A stretch of 64,000 bases of DNA from Brachynemurus nebulosus (GCA_035578155.1 JAPWDM010000001.1:162351498-162415497); one strand, 5' to 3'; counted from the stretch's first letter, positions 22,795 through 35,320 are shown. Notes: generated by a model from the sequence alone, not told the origin. Program-made: numbers and translations.

Positions 22795-23295
22795 ACTGAA
22801 AACGGTGCCAACGATTCAAAAGAAACTATAAGTCCAATTCGACTAAAATTAGCTGTATTCTCTTTATTATGGTGTTTTCTGTAAGACTATCTAGAATCAG
22901 CACATCAAACCGCATACTTCTTTTTGGCGTCATTTTAAATAAAAAGTAAGAAAAAAAGCTCAGTTTTTTGACCTTTCAGGCGCTCTAAAAATCGATTTTT
23001 TATATTAAGTGCTGGTTCTAGATAGTTTATAAAGCTGAGCGTCCACTAGATCGGAAACGCGGCGCGGTTCTTACATCAATAAGATCTCCGGGGCGGTACC
23101 GCGCCGCTCTGTCGACTTAGCGGACGAACCTGCATTGATTCAGATGTATTTATCTCCGAAAGCGGAACTGCCCCGCGCCGCGTTTTCAACCTAGTGGACG
23201 CTCAGCTTAAAAAACACCATAGTAAAGAGAATGCATCCAATTTTAGGTCCAATCGGACTTATAGTTTTCTTTGAATCATTGGCACCGGTTTTTTT
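22795..23295. mobile_element. Inverted-repeat element, interrupted in its right arm by a second MITE
   Basis: Left-arm blocks (GGTGCCAACGATTCAAA, AACTATAAGTCCAATnnGAC, CTCTTTATTATGGTGTTTT, ACTATCTAGAATCAGCAC) reappear inverted on the right. The right arm is split between its CTAGATAG block and its AAAACACCATAG block by the element at 23032-23208. The outer ends are not exact, so boundaries are approximate. Confidence 0.7.
23032..23208. mobile_element. GC-rich 177-bp MITE with 18-bp perfect inverted ends
   Basis: Ends are AAGCTGAGCGTCCACTAG and CTAGTGGACGCTCAGCTT. The interior is GC-rich (GCGGCGCGG, CCGCGCCGC), sharply unlike the A+T-rich surroundings. Inner inverted blocks let the whole unit fold. 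It sits inside the right arm of the 22795-23295 element, so it is the younger of the two. Confidence 0.85.
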
Positions 23296-23507
23296 TATGA
23301 CTGTGATCTTCAACAGGCTTACAAGGGTAGACGACTGATCAAAAATAAAAGAAAATATATTCAAATTACACTTATTTTTTTATGTACTTTAATGTACAAA
23401 AGTTTTTTTTTTATTACGATAAATAGTTTTCCTCCAAAAAATTCCAAAAAAGTGCTTTTTTTAATAGCTAATTACCTGTAAAAGATCTTATTAAAACTAT
23501 GGTCACA

Positions 23508-24304
23508 GTCAGTGCATGTGGCTTTGGCAGTATATTTACCCGCAGAGGCGGCGCAAGATATAAAATGAAAGGTGGGCAAGATAATTTTTTGCGAGGCCCC
23601 CTTCTTCGATTTTCTTTTCTTCTCTTAGAGATTTCCCCCTCAAAAATTAGGCGACGAGCAAAAAGAACAAACCTTTAATTACTTTTGCGAGATCCCTCTG
23701 TAAATTAGATAACGATAAAAAAAACAAGATTTAACAATCTACAAAAACCTTAATCAAGTGCTATCATCTCTCTTATACCTGCAAGGTCCCTTCGTGAAGC
23801 CCTCAAAGGCGCGAGGTTATAGGTGGTCGCCCACTTCGCCCACTCTTTGCGCCGCCTCTGTTTACCCGTCCGTATAGGGCAGTGTATACCCGGACGAGTT
23901 GGATGGCTACATTGTGTCCGTGCTCGTCAGTGTAATGGTAAAATTGATTCTTGATTTCGAAATAATTTAAAAATTTCATCGTTAACAAAATGAAAATAGA
24001 AAACCATATTTGTTTTAGAAAAACCTTTTGTTAAAAAGATTAAGTTTTTGCTATTTGAAATTTGCAAAAAAGAATTTTTGATATCAATACAACATTGACG
24101 TACACTGCCGAAAAAATTAAAAACATTTGATTTTGGTCGATGGTAGGTGAGACCATTCACGCCAGCGCTGGTCAATTTCACTGTAACCGTCTACATTTAA
24201 TAAAATAACATACAGTTGTCTGTTCATCACCGTGTACTGTCGTTAACTGCCGTGCACGTCAGTGTCAAAAATCCTGATCGGATGTCGGACGTACTGTGAC
24301 CATA
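23508..24304. mobile_element. Possible DNA element with TATGGTCACAGT ends, carrying a nested hAT MITE
   Basis: TATGGTCACAGTCAGTGC on the left and GTACTGTGACCATA on the right are inverted over about 12 bp. Several inverted GTCAGTGT/ACGTCAGT motifs lie within. No target duplication is evident. Confidence 0.4.
23543..23860. mobile_element. hAT MITE with exact 8-bp target duplication TTTACCCG
   Basis: Ends are CAGAGGCGGCGCAAGA and TCTTTGCGCCGCCTCTG. The flanks TTTACCCG at 23535-23542 and 23861-23868 are identical. 318 bp and non-coding. Confidence 0.9.
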
Positions 24305-24503
24305 ACCTAATCGATGATTTTTAGCTTAAAGGGGGTGGTCTAGACTGTCTAAAACCCTGTTTCTAATTCTTGTAGCATTATTATTGTTGGAAACATCGAG
24401 TGTTTAAATTAAATTACCGTTTTTGTTTAACCACAATTGCCTAACTCCTAAAGTAATGATCGTAGAAAGGCTTTTAAATAAAGAAAATGAAAGTTTCCTC
24501 TAA

Positions 24504-26274
24504 CAAGTAAAGGTCCCGAGGCCGGACCTATCGATTTCGATGAAACTTAAATATATTGTAGAACACTAAAAACTAAGGGACACGTATTTTTTTTATCTGC
24601 GGAAAAACGGTTTGAAGGGGTGAAATCGCCCACCAAAAATTGGGGTAAAAATTTAATTTTTCAAATATCTCGAAAACAGTAAGAGATAAAGCAAAAGTTT
24701 AAATTGGCGATATTGCTCTTTTTTATCTGCGGAAAAACGGTTTGAAGGGGTGAAATCGCCCTCCAAAAATTGGGGTAAAAATTTAATTTTTCAAATATCT
24801 CGAAAACAGTAAGAGATAGAGCAAAAGTTTAAATTGGCGATATTGCTCTTTTTTAAAGAGCTATCTATTGATATGCAATTTGTTCCTATTACATCAACAG
24901 GGGTGCTTGGGGGTTAAAATTTGGGGGTTAATTTTGCAAAAAGGGGGTGAAAAATACACAATATAAAAATTTTGTTTACAGATTTGAAATCTACGTCAAA
25001 AAATCTAATTGACCTATTTTTGCTCAATGCCCTAATATCAAGTCTAGGGGTAGTTAACTATGACTTGTCGAATAGTCGTACAATTTGGGTATTTCAAGAA
25101 GTTCTTCTTCATGGAAAATAGCTTAAGACAATTAGAATAACGTAGAAATGAAATTTTCGAATTCAAAATTGAGTTTGAGCAACACTGGAGAGGGGGTGAG
25201 TCACCCTCTTAAATTACATACTAGTTTATATACACTAATTTTTGCTATTAACACACTGATATTGGGTAAAATAATGTCACAATAGGTGGTTCTGAAGTTG
25301 GACTATCATATGTAAGGTCTTTATTAGGTTTGTTTTTTAATGGATATTATAGTTTTCCTTATCGAAAATTATCGATACCGAAAATTACATAACCTAAGCT
25401 AAAATAACGAAACCTAATAAAAACCTTACATACGATAGTCTAACTTCAGAACCATCTATTGTGACATTATTACCCCCTGTCAGTGTGTTAATTGCAAAAA
25501 TTAGTGTATGTAAACTAGTATGTAATTTAAGAGGGTGTCTCACCCCCTCTCCAATGTTGCTCAAACTCAATTTTGAATTCGAGAATTTCATTTTAGTCCA
25601 ACTTCAGAACCACTTATTGTGACATTATTTTACCCATTATCAGTGTGTTAATAGCAAAAATTAGTGTATATAAACTAGTATGTAATTTAAGAGGGTGACT
25701 CACCCCCTCTCCAATGTTGCTCAAACTCAATTTTGAATTCGAGAATTTCATTTCTACGTTATTCTAATTGTATTAAGCTATTTTCCATGAAGAAGAACTT
25801 CTTGAAATACCCAAATAGTACGATTATTCGACATAGTCACCCTCTAGTTAACTACCCCTAGACTTAATATTAGGATATTGAGCAAAAATAGGTCAATTAG
25901 ATTTTTTGACGTAGATTTCAAATCTGTAAACAAAATTCTTATATTGCTTATTTTTCACCCCCTTTTTGCAAAATTAACCCCCAAATTTTAACCCCCAACC
26001 ACCCTTGTTGTTGTAATTTGAACAAATTGCATATCAATAGATAGCTGTTTAAAAAAAGAGTAATATCGCCAATTTAAACTTTTACTCTATCTCTTACTGT
26101 TTTCGAGATATTTGAAAAATTAAATTTTTACCCCAATTTTTGGAGGGCGATTTCACCCCTTCAAACCGTTTTTCCGCAGATAAAAAAAAATACGTGTCCC
26201 TTAGTTTTTAGTGTTTTACAACATATTTAAGTTTCATCAAAATCGATAGGTCCGGCCTCGGGACCTTTACTTGT
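24504..26274. mobile_element. Large foldback element, arms of about 830 and 865 bp
   Basis: The left arm runs from ACAAGTAAAGGTCCCGAG near 24504 to about 25334; the right arm runs from about 25410 to 26274 in reverse complement, leaving a short loop of about 75 bp. The left arm has a 130-bp tandem duplication (24591-24720 and 24721-24850). The right arm has a different 158-bp tandem duplication (25437-25594 and 25595-25752). Arms are highly similar otherwise. There is no protein frame. Transcription through it would give a long double-stranded RNA. Confidence 0.85.
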
Positions 26275-26771
26275 AAGAAAGTATGGCAAATACCTTTTGC
26301 ATCGCATGTACAACCTTGAGACCAGAATTCTTTTTTTTTTTTTCAAAAAGTAGACAATTTATGCTATTAATATATTCTTTAATCTTTTCAAAATCATTGC
26401 TGGACTATTTTTAATTGAGATACAGCCTCTTAGAAAAGAACAACATTTTCTAAAATTCTTGGGTTCCTTTAATTTTTTCGATGAGTAAATTGTAAGTATA
26501 ATATATATAAAGTATAGTCCACGCACTGACTGCAAAATTTTGATCGAAATTAGACATCCACCTTGATTTTAAAAACGAAAATGGGAGAATACAACATAAC
26601 AAACACTGGTGGAATCTGGTTAATGACCTAAATTCGTGCTCATTAATAAGGTTCTTCGACAAGTCCATGATATACTAGGTATCTGCATTAAATTTTGTAG
26701 AGAAGTATGTATATAATGAGGAAATCATTGACATTTCTACATAGTACTTTTGTACTATTGACATTTCTGCA

Positions 26772-27807
26772 TAGTACTCTGCCACCCGTACTTTTTTAAA
26801 AAGTATTGTACATTATTTTAGACAAATGTACTTTATACTTTATTATCCTTTAAGTAGGTACTGACGTAGATTAACTAGGTCATAGATGGTGACGTAACAT
26901 ATCTCAGACACGCACACTGTCAAGCTTCACCGCCGAACGTACTGCCGCGCTGCTGCTGAGCGCTTGACTGACCAATCAACGCGTAAGGCGTAAAAACCCG
27001 AAGCTAGCGAAATGAGCGCGGAGGTATCTTTAAACATGACAAAATAAGATTCAAATTTGTTCGCACGCCGTCTGTGAGATACCCACGTCATTACTTAAAA
27101 GTTAAGTAAAAAAAGTACGCTAAAATACTTTTTTTACGTATATTAAATTTTTACTCATTCATCCCATTTTTAACTATCTTATTTTAAATTATAATGTTTA
27201 GGTACTTTGTTGTCACTCGATTTTATGTTCAAAGTTAGCGCCAAAACTCGATTTGGTTGCATCTAGTTGCACAAATGAACCGTTTGAACAGTTTAGTGTC
27301 GTTAGTGTCATACAATTCAAGAGTCAGATACGCATGGATGATTTGTATTCAGAAGTACCTAAACATAATAAATGAATTACTTGCAAAATTAATTAATTGT
27401 GCAATTTTGAACGCTGCGACAATTTCCCAAATATGTATAAAATAACTGCCTACTTTTTGTCAACTTTTGTCTATTCCTACTACTTCAGCATTTATAGAAG
27501 TAGTATTTTCATTAACGAATATTAAATGGTGTGAGGAAAGAAACAAGGTGTCCCTTAACTTAATAAAAAATGAATTACTGATAGATGTTAATATTAATTT
27601 AGATATGGATTATAAGAATGTCTTAAATGTTTGTAAAAAGAGACAAATATCTAATTAACATAGCTTTGTAAGAGCAATAAAAAATACTTATAGACAAATA
27701 AATAATATAAAAATTTAATTCGTACTTTTTTACTAACTGTACTTTTTATTTTTGCTTAAAAACCGGAAAATACTTTATTTGCCTTAAAAAAAGGTGGCAA
27801 CCCTAGT
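26772..27807 (+). mobile_element. Decayed hAT transposon
   Basis: Left end region CTCTGCCACCCGTACTTTTTT and right end region AAAAAAAGGTGGCAACCCTAG are imperfectly inverted, of the GGGTTGCCACC type. Between them lies a hAT transposase C-terminal remnant. No clean target duplication remains. It contains a GC-richer stretch at 26930-27010 of unknown origin. Confidence 0.5.
27257..27658 (+). pseudogene. hAT transposase remnant, C-terminal dimerisation domain
   Basis: The frame ending at 27658 encodes SIPTTSAFIEVVFSLTNIKW, then CEERNKVSLNLIKNELLI. This is the hAT-family dimerisation motif (IPxTSAxxERxFS...NRLS...ELLxI), in which the usual Arg after E is replaced. An upstream short frame from 27257 may be part of the same decayed protein. 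A stop lies between the two, and the catalytic DDE residues are absent. A complete hAT transposase is about 600 residues, so only the tail is left. Confidence 0.7.
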
Positions 27808-29090
27808 TCTACACCGTCTTAATCAAAGTCGCAAACTGGTTTTTTTCTAGGGGCGATTTTACAATATTCCCTCTCCTTCATCGAACATTCATATATTTTT
27901 TTTTCAAATTAAAGATTTGGCTACCTAGATAACAAAAATATTGTCAATTCAAGCAAACCTTGGTAAAATTCGTACCAGATCGCGAACCTAATTAAAAACA
28001 AAAAATTAGATTAATAATTTGATTCGTATTTGGATTTTATCAAAATCATATAGAACCTTCCGTGTTTGTCATACTGTCTCTTACATTTTTTATTTTATTT
28101 TTATAAACTAACTAGATATAGTTGATTTCGATCAAAATTTTATGATTAACACTCGTACTGGTTTATGGTTATAATTATGATGTCACCATTTTTAATAGTT
28201 GACACACCCTTCGTTTAAATCAAAGAGTTACGGAACTCGTTACCTTGTTCCGTAAACTTCCCTCTCGTAAATTAAAATATTACATATCTTAGGTATCTAT
28301 AATTATTACCTACATATTATGTTAAGGAAATTCTATTTATTAGGTTACACATATTACTTTGTAAATCTTTAATATTTATTAGTAGGTACCAATATAATTT
28401 CTGATCCAAGCCAGTTATTATTGACTATTTATCATTGATTATTGTCCTATACAATAATGATTGATTGGATTACGATATTATACGGAAAATATTGTAGAAA
28501 TTAAATGGCGGAATTTTCGAAATGTAATTAACAATATTAAATATTTATTTAAAATATTACGGATATAAGTGCATATACCTACGATATATTTCAAGCTACT
28601 AAGGACATACATAACTAAACGTAAAAAAATATTTTATAAAACAAGATAGGAAAATATTGCATCAATTCAATCTGCAGTTCGTCTGCAAAGAACTTTTTTT
28701 ATTTAGTTACTTTTAGAGCCTAGAATATACGTGTTAATTTAGCACTCATAAATAAATACATGAGTTGCTCAACAACCTCACAAGTTTTTGAATAATAGTC
28801 ATGCTATATACGAAAGCAAACATTTCTCCTATTCAAAATTATGTAGTTAGAAACAGCGCCAAAGTGAAAGTGTGTTTCGGGAATTTTCTAGGATTTTTAT
28901 TTTCTTTCCATGCACTCTGAAGCGAGTGCTCCACTTACTATATTGTTGGTATGCCGCTATGTCACATGATAAATACATTTTCTAGAAAATTAACTTGTAA
29001 AAAACTAACTGGTGAAATGACACATGGGAAGTAAAAAAGTTCTCCTCGGAATAAAAAACTTCAGGAAAAAGAATTATAGTTATTTTATTT
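27808..29090. other. No gene seen
   Basis: A+T-rich sequence with no recognisable coding exon, RNA gene or element ends on either strand. Confidence 0.5.
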
Positions 29091-29179
29091 ATTTGTTTGT
29101 TTTGTTGGTACTGCTTGTACTATACACATATATTATGTACGCCTTACAGTAAGGTACCATTCAAGGACTGCTACACCAG

Positions 29180-29262
29180 TGGAGAATGTGGTTCAGTGAC
29201 GAGGTACTCGGGACCAGGACCGGGGGAGTCCGGATTCGATTTCCGTTACAACGAGTAATTTT
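29180..29262 (+). repeat. tRNA-derived sequence, probable SINE head or tRNA pseudogene
   Basis: TGGTTCAGTGACGAGG at 29189-29204 resembles a pol III A box, and GGATTCGATTTCC at 29231-29243 resembles a B box with one inserted base. Spacing between them suits a tRNA. The acceptor stem does not pair, so it is not a working tRNA. A SINE is the likeliest source, but I could not find its 3' tail. Confidence 0.45.
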
Positions 29263-29366
29263 GTTTCCCATTATCTTTAGATTCAGCTAGTTAACCAGTC
29301 AATATTGGAGAGTGTGTATTGGAGCATCAGTAATTGAGAAGTGGAAAGAGTCAGTGACCAGTCAGT

Positions 29367-29547
29367 CAGAGGCGTAGCGACGGGGGTGCAAGGGGGTCTA
29401 TCATGCATCGGGCGCGACTTGCAGAAGGGCGCCAAGTGTGTACCAAAGAGGTGCCAAATATTAACTATACGTGTTTTTGGTAGGAATGGGGGGGGGCGCC
29501 AATAAAGTGTCGTGCCCCGGGCGCCAGTTATGTTCACTACGCCACTG
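29367..29547. mobile_element. hAT MITE with exact 8-bp target duplication CAGTCAGT
   Basis: Ends are CAGAGGCGTAGCGA and CACTACGCCACTG (one mismatch over the terminal 11). The flanks CAGTCAGT at 29359-29366 and 29548-29555 are identical. 181 bp with GGGGGGCGCC-rich interior, non-coding. Confidence 0.85.
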
Positions 29548-29555
29548 CAGTCAGT

Positions 29556-30212
29556 GAATTAAATTATGAATACAGTTGGATACAATAATTAGTAGTGGAT
29601 ATAGACAATATTGTTGGAACATTGGGACATGAAGGATCAAGAAACATAATATATTTTTGGACTGGCACATAAAAACTGCGTTTCTGGACCTAAAAATTTT
29701 ATTGAATAAAAACTTATTATTGCTGACTGAATTTTTCATTTCTGTTTTCTTTGGTATTGCATGTACACTAATAAGGTGTCTAATAAAGTAAGATCAGTAT
29801 ACCACGACAATTTATTTATTTATTTAATTGCCGTAAAAACTAGTTTTCAAATACTATTCACAAATTTACATGTCCTTTGTAATTACAAACACTCGGTCTG
29901 ATGTAAATTGCTTCAATTATAAATAGTTTTAGATAAATTAATTAATATTATAATATTTATTAATACTTACGTGTGATCAAGGTTATTAGTACCATAGGTA
30001 CTGTCAAGTAGGCGGAACCTTATACAAATAAATATGTACTACTATTAAATGTATTAATAGAATGATTGTTACTTTATTACAATTAAATATATAATTACCT
30101 ATGTACTTATATGTATAAAAAATTAAAAACGTCGGACCTCGTATACTGAACCTATTTTGTTGTTATCCATAAAATTATAAAAAATCGATAGCTTTAAAAT
30201 CAACGCTAACGT
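29556..30212. other. No gene seen
   Basis: A+T-rich stretch with no recognisable frame or element end. Confidence 0.5.
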
Positions 30213-30220
30213 ATATTTAG

Positions 30221-31049
30221 CAAGGCTGGGAACTATTTAAAATGATTTCATTTTAAATATGTATTTAAAATACAAAATAGCATTTTGCATTTTCTATTTT
30301 ACATAAGTTCGGTCAAACCATTTTCCATTTTGTATTTAAAATGGAAATTTAAAATGAAAATGCATGTACACTCTAATTTATGTGTATGTGTATGACACTT
30401 ATGACTTATATTAATCATAGAACTCGAGTTGAACGCAGTCTAACAAATCGTAAGTTAGATGTAAGTTGATTCAATTGACTCAATTTTTTTATAACTCGAG
30501 TTGCAGTGTCACTTGAGTTAAATTTGTTACTAGAGTTTCAGTTCTCTCAAGTCAAATTTTTCTGACTCAAGTTGCGTGCTATTATCTTTAAGACACCTCG
30601 ATAAGAAATGTTTTGGAATTTTGAATAGATGATTTTCATAATTTAGAAGTCGCAGTTGTAGCGTAGTCAAGGTTTGATTATGTCAAGGCTGAATTAAGTT
30701 TTACAATATTTTTCAGTAACAATATTTCAAGAGTTAAATTTCGTTTTCACATCATGCAAACTACAAAATTTTCTCAAAGGACTGTCCTTGTTTGATTTCA
30801 GTACGTTTGACATTTTCTGAACCCGTTTTTTTTTTATTAATATAATCAAGATAAAAAATTTTTAGAATAAATTTAAAGTAGAAAAAGCATTTTGCATTTT
30901 ATAATCCATTTTAAATAGCTATTTTCCATTTTCTATTTTAAATATGTTTAGCAAAACCATTTTCCATTTTGTATTTTAAATGCGTTTTTGGAAACCATTT
31001 TCCATTTTTTATTTTAAATGGTTTCTATGAACCATTTTTCCCAGCCCTG
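30221..31049. mobile_element. Non-autonomous hAT element A2 (829 bp), second copy of the intron 1 element
   Basis: Starts CAAGGCTGGGAACTATTTA and ends ATTTTTCCCAGCCCTG. The exact 8-bp target duplication is ATATTTAG (30213-30220 and 31050-31057). Collinear with 6752-7575 throughout, in the same orientation, with scattered substitutions and small indels. Non-coding. Confidence 0.88.
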
Positions 31050-31064
31050 ATATTTAGTACTAGG

Positions 31065-31262
31065 CAAGGGCGCCCATATGATGATTTGTAAGGGGTGGGG
31101 GCTAAAACTAGGGGTAAGGAGTATTTTTAATATTTTGGATGACGAATGGCAATTTGTAAGTACCCATGAAAAGTTTCAATTGCGAACATGTTGTAAAACT
31201 TTATCCTATTGCTAAAATACTAAGCTCCTCTCACACCTTGCTCCCGAGTACGGGCGCCCTTG
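31065..31262. mobile_element. hAT-like MITE with CAAGGGCGCCC ends
   Basis: Inverted ends CAAGGGCGCCC and GGGCGCCCTTG are flanked by GTACTAGG and GTACTAGC, 7 of 8 identical. It lies only seven bases beyond the target duplication of hAT element A2, so two hAT insertions chose almost the same site. 198 bp, non-coding. Confidence 0.7.
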
Positions 31263-31740
31263 GTACTAGCGCATTATTTTTGCCCAATTTTATGCAGTTT
31301 GACTCATGTGTATTACTGCCATAAGAATACTGTAGTTTTTCCACTTCAGCATCGTGAAAGAAACGTGAGAATCAATTTTTATAGCGAAAAGAATGGTACA
31401 AAACTTTCCATTGGTCATTCCATTGTCGGTAAACATGATAAAAATGAAACAAAAGTTTTGATTGGTAAACTTAACTAATTTCGAAGCCATAGTAACGAAA
31501 TATAATATGAATTATACTAATTTATGATTAGGGAAAGGATCAGGGAAAATGACCAAAACAATTTTTAACGACATTAATAATAAAAGAAAAATTATTATGC
31601 TAATTCATTCTAAGTCTGCAATGTTTTGGTCAAGTGAAGGCTGGTATCCACCTTCCCTTGATTTATCCCTAGTTTGGAAAAATTTAAAGAGCCGAGGTGT
31701 TTTTTTATAGGTTTTTATTTTGATTGTATTATAAATTATT

Positions 31741-32002
31741 AATTGAAGACATGAGTGGATGAAGGTGTTATGTAACATTGTTTTTCAAAAATTCATTATT
31801 TGCCAATTTTTGAAATATTCTATGCTATCATATATTAAAATTTGGTTTCATCACGTCCAATAGTTTTATAGAAATTCAATAATAAACATGTGCTATTGCA
31901 TAGGAAGTAGGTATATTATGTAAATAAAAACTTTCAGACGCTTCTACTGTAAAATTATAACAAAATGTTATATAACACATTCATCCACTCACGTCTTCAA
32001 TT
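31741..32002. mobile_element. MITE with about 37-bp inverted ends (AATTGAAGAC...)
   Basis: The left end AATTGAAGACATGAGTGGAT and the right end ATCCACTCACGTCTTCAATT are inverted and extend into GTGTTATnTAACATT. The superfamily is unclear; a 3-bp ATT or TTA duplication is possible. Confidence 0.75.
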
Positions 32003-32954
32003 ATTCTTTGCTTTGTAGTGATTTGAGAGCAACATTTTTCAGCAACGTTAGGTAAAATTAAAAAACAATATAAAAAAAATAAAAAACATCATTTACAATA
32101 AATTTCAAAATTCAACAAACAAATCTACAAAATATCCGATTTTTAGACCGGACCTTCTTGATTTACTCGTCCTAGTTTGTTGCTTTTATAAGTCAAAATC
32201 CTACTATATACAGCGTCATTCATTGTTAAAACTCGTTACATTATACCACTATATTTTGAAATAATTTTTAAGAAACCAACTTTTTTGCAATAGACGTCAT
32301 AAATTTGGATTACTAAAGTCAAAATTTTGTAAAAATGTTAATGTATGTATTCGGAACATCTAAATTATATAAATAAATATAAATAAATAATAATAAATAA
32401 TGATATTGATACTACTTTGAAAATCACGAATTTTTGATGTTGAAGTTAGGTAATTTTTATTTCTTGACCTTTTCTCTAATCTAATAATTAATTATTTATA
32501 TCTATCTATTCTATCATTTATAATAAATTAATAAAAGTAACAAATTATAAATATCAAATCGAGCCATTACCGCTATTTTAGCGTAACCGACAAATATCAA
32601 ATTTTACCGGAGAAGGATTTTTTAAATATTTGTATGGCGCTTGCGATATCTCTACTGTCTTAATTTAATTACGCGTGAGCGTATTATTCCTATTATTTTA
32701 TTAACCTTACGATAAAGATGGTTATTGTCGGTTACGTTAAAATGTGAAAATGTGTTGTATTAACGATAAACTAAGCAGTTGCTATAACTCGTTAATTAAC
32801 GAATTTTGGAGAAAAACGTTAACACTGCTTGGTCCGTTACAGTTTAAAATGTTGCTTGCAACAAAAATCTCAATTTCGATAAAAGTGTCGCTTACGATAA
32901 ATCGGCGGTAATGGCTCAAAATTATCTAAACAGATTTAACGTTTAGTGGACAGT
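32003..32954. other. No gene seen
   Basis: A+T-rich, with no credible frame, RNA gene or element boundaries. Confidence 0.5.
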
Positions 32955-33850
32955 GGTGTAGACAGAGGCGGATTTAGGGTGAATGCGGGAGAGACGCCGC
33001 ACATTTTGAAAACACTTGATAATTCTTAAAGTATGCATTCAATTGATTTGAAATTTGGTACACATTAAATATAAACATTGTTCTTTAAAATTATTTATAA
33101 ATAATTTTAAATTTTAAGTCATAAAGGATTCATAATTAACATTTTTGTAGAGCCTTCAAAGCGGGAGAGATGCCGCATCAAAGAAGGAGAGGCGCCGCAT
33201 ATTTCATATTAAAAATTTTGCATTTTATACACATCTCCATACATGATGCATGCCATATGTAACCATTTTTGGCACTTTATACATCTTAACCAGTCAATTT
33301 TCTTTTGTTTCTGAGTACTCTTCAAAACAGTCAATACACAGGCAATCATCATTATTTTCGTTATCTTCACCAATATGAGAGCTCTTTCTGATCCATTAAT
33401 GGATCTTTTATATTTACGTGGCATAATTTACAGTCAAAAAAAAAAAAAAATTTACATGCGGCATCTCTCCTTTTTGTTGGGGTAGATGCCGCATGTTGCT
33501 ATAGCAAGCATAGTGCGGAATTCTAACCTAAAATTTTATACAGTACTTTTAAAATATACCTAAATTAATAACAAAACTCATTTTCATTAAAACAATGAAA
33601 TATACATTCTTAAATTCTAATGAATTAAATGCTTGATAAAATATTATGTTAAAAAACTTACCTTTCAATAATAAAAAGTTGGATAATTACTAAACTGACG
33701 GACTAATCATAAATATTACCATATACAGCTTAAATAAGTAACTTATTCTAAACATATAATCCAGCAATAGCGCTATCTGTCAGTCAACGGACGAACTATG
33801 GCTACTGCGGCATCTCTCCCGACGCGGCGTCTCTCCCGCACTTACCCTAT
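32955..33850 (-). mobile_element. Element with TAGGGTnAnTGCGGGAGAGA ends and a pogo-like relic
   Basis: Inverted terminal regions share GCGGGAGAGACGCCGC (about 32986-33000, and inverted at about 33820-33840). The phrase GGGAGAGnnGCCGCA is also repeated internally near 33160-33200 and, inverted, at 33460-33495. It encloses the frameshifted transposase tail at 33209-33424. Exact ends and target duplication are uncertain. Confidence 0.6.
33209..33424 (-). pseudogene. pogo/Tigger-like transposase C-terminal fragment with frameshift
   Basis: The frame starts MPRKYKRSINGSERA and ends WLRCIKCQKWLHMACI. The WxxCxxCxxWxHxxC pattern is the PHD-like zinc-binding tail found on many Tigger-type transposases. 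The preceding acidic stretch with CLCIDCFEEYSETKE lies in a second frame, so a 1-base frameshift splits the Cys-rich domain. The DDE catalytic core is absent. Confidence 0.55.
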
Positions 33851-35300
33851 ACATGTGAAGTCTCTAGACAGTAATTTTATTTTGCTTCCAAGTCCACCAA
33901 AGCAGTAAGCCTCTTACTCACTTTTAAGAAGTGAAAAATCTTTCTTTCAAAATAAAAATTTCCACGAATTTCTTCACAATTTTGATTTTGTGTCTGTTAG
34001 TTTGTTCGTCTGTGTGCCCGTAAAACCTTATAACACGCATAACTTCAACACTATTCGATTGGTTTTGATGAAATTTTCAAGCGTTCTGTGATTTATCTCA
34101 ATCGAAGTGTTGGGGCAGTTTTTAGAGATAATCTGGAGGCTAGCGAACAAGGTCATATATGGTTTCATATAAATTTCATTTTATACGTTTTAGTGATTCA
34201 TCATGTAGTAAATATGAGAAAGCTATATACACAGGACCGGCGAGAGAAATGCGTGGACCCCGAGACAATCGCCTCTTTTGCTTATTTAAAAGTCCGGCTC
34301 TGTAGAAACTTTTATTTTATCATAGATTTGTACACAGTGTAGTAGCTACCCCTGATTGGGCCCTGATGTATCAAATTTCTTAGGGATATGTATATTGTTG
34401 TACACTGATATACATTTGCTAGTTGGTACTACCGTAGCTATGCTTTTGCGTATAGGTACATCATTTCAGAAAAAACATTAAGTTTGCTAATTTACTATAT
34501 TAAAGTTTGATCTACATATTCATGAACATCTATTATATAAAAGGCAAATACCATTCATTCATCTATCACAAAATCTCCAGAACTATAGTACCTACAAACT
34601 TGAAATTTGGCATTTAGGTCCCTATTGGGTCGTAGGCGCTCGCTAAGAAAGGGTTTTGCAAAATTTCTTGTCTAACCGTCTAAATTTACGAAAAACCATA
34701 AAATATCAATTTTTTATTACTGTATAAAGCTACCTATGGATAAAACTATAAAAAAAATCATAAAAATTGTTAGTTGCTAAATATTTGCAGAAAAATAATT
34801 TTGGAATTTTAAAAATTAAATATCTTTGGTTACTATTTATTTGCACATACTGTTTCTTACTGACATTCTTAACATGAATGTATTTGATCTAAATTTATTC
34901 AAATTTAATTAATTATTTGCTATTATTGATTCTGTAAATATATTTATTTACTAATAATCCTATTTACTGTTACCAATACAGAAAAGAAAGCCAGTGTAAG
35001 TTTGATACCTACTATTTTCATATTACTACAATAAATTTTTTATACAATTTTTTAAAATACATCAACAGATAATTAGAACATCTTTAAGCGAAACAGCATT
35101 ACGAAGATATGATTATGATGATGATGAGATGATATTATGTGTCATATCGCAGTAACGTTGACGAGCAAACTTTCATTTTTCTCTATCGTATGTCAAACTA
35201 CGAAGATATAATTGTATTAAAATTTGATCCGGTAGTATTGTATCCTATTTCTTGGGTCTACAGTGACTATAGACTCTACACAATAGTTAAATATTACTAT
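33851..35300. other. No gene seen; weak Helitron-like 5' fragments
   Basis: At 33990-34090 a GTCTGTTAGTTTGTTCGTCT stretch leads into TTCGATTGGTTTTGATGAAA, and at 34530-34640 TATATAAAAGGCAAATACCA leads into ACTTGAAATTTGGCA. Both resemble 5' parts of insect Helitrons but no 3' ends were found. The rest is unassigned. Confidence 0.4.
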
Positions 35301-35320
35301 TATTTTTTTTTTATTATTAT

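Noticed and set aside
29180..29262. A functional tRNA gene
   Set aside because: A-like and B-like boxes are present, but the B box has an inserted base and no acceptor stem pairs; better explained as SINE or pseudogene.
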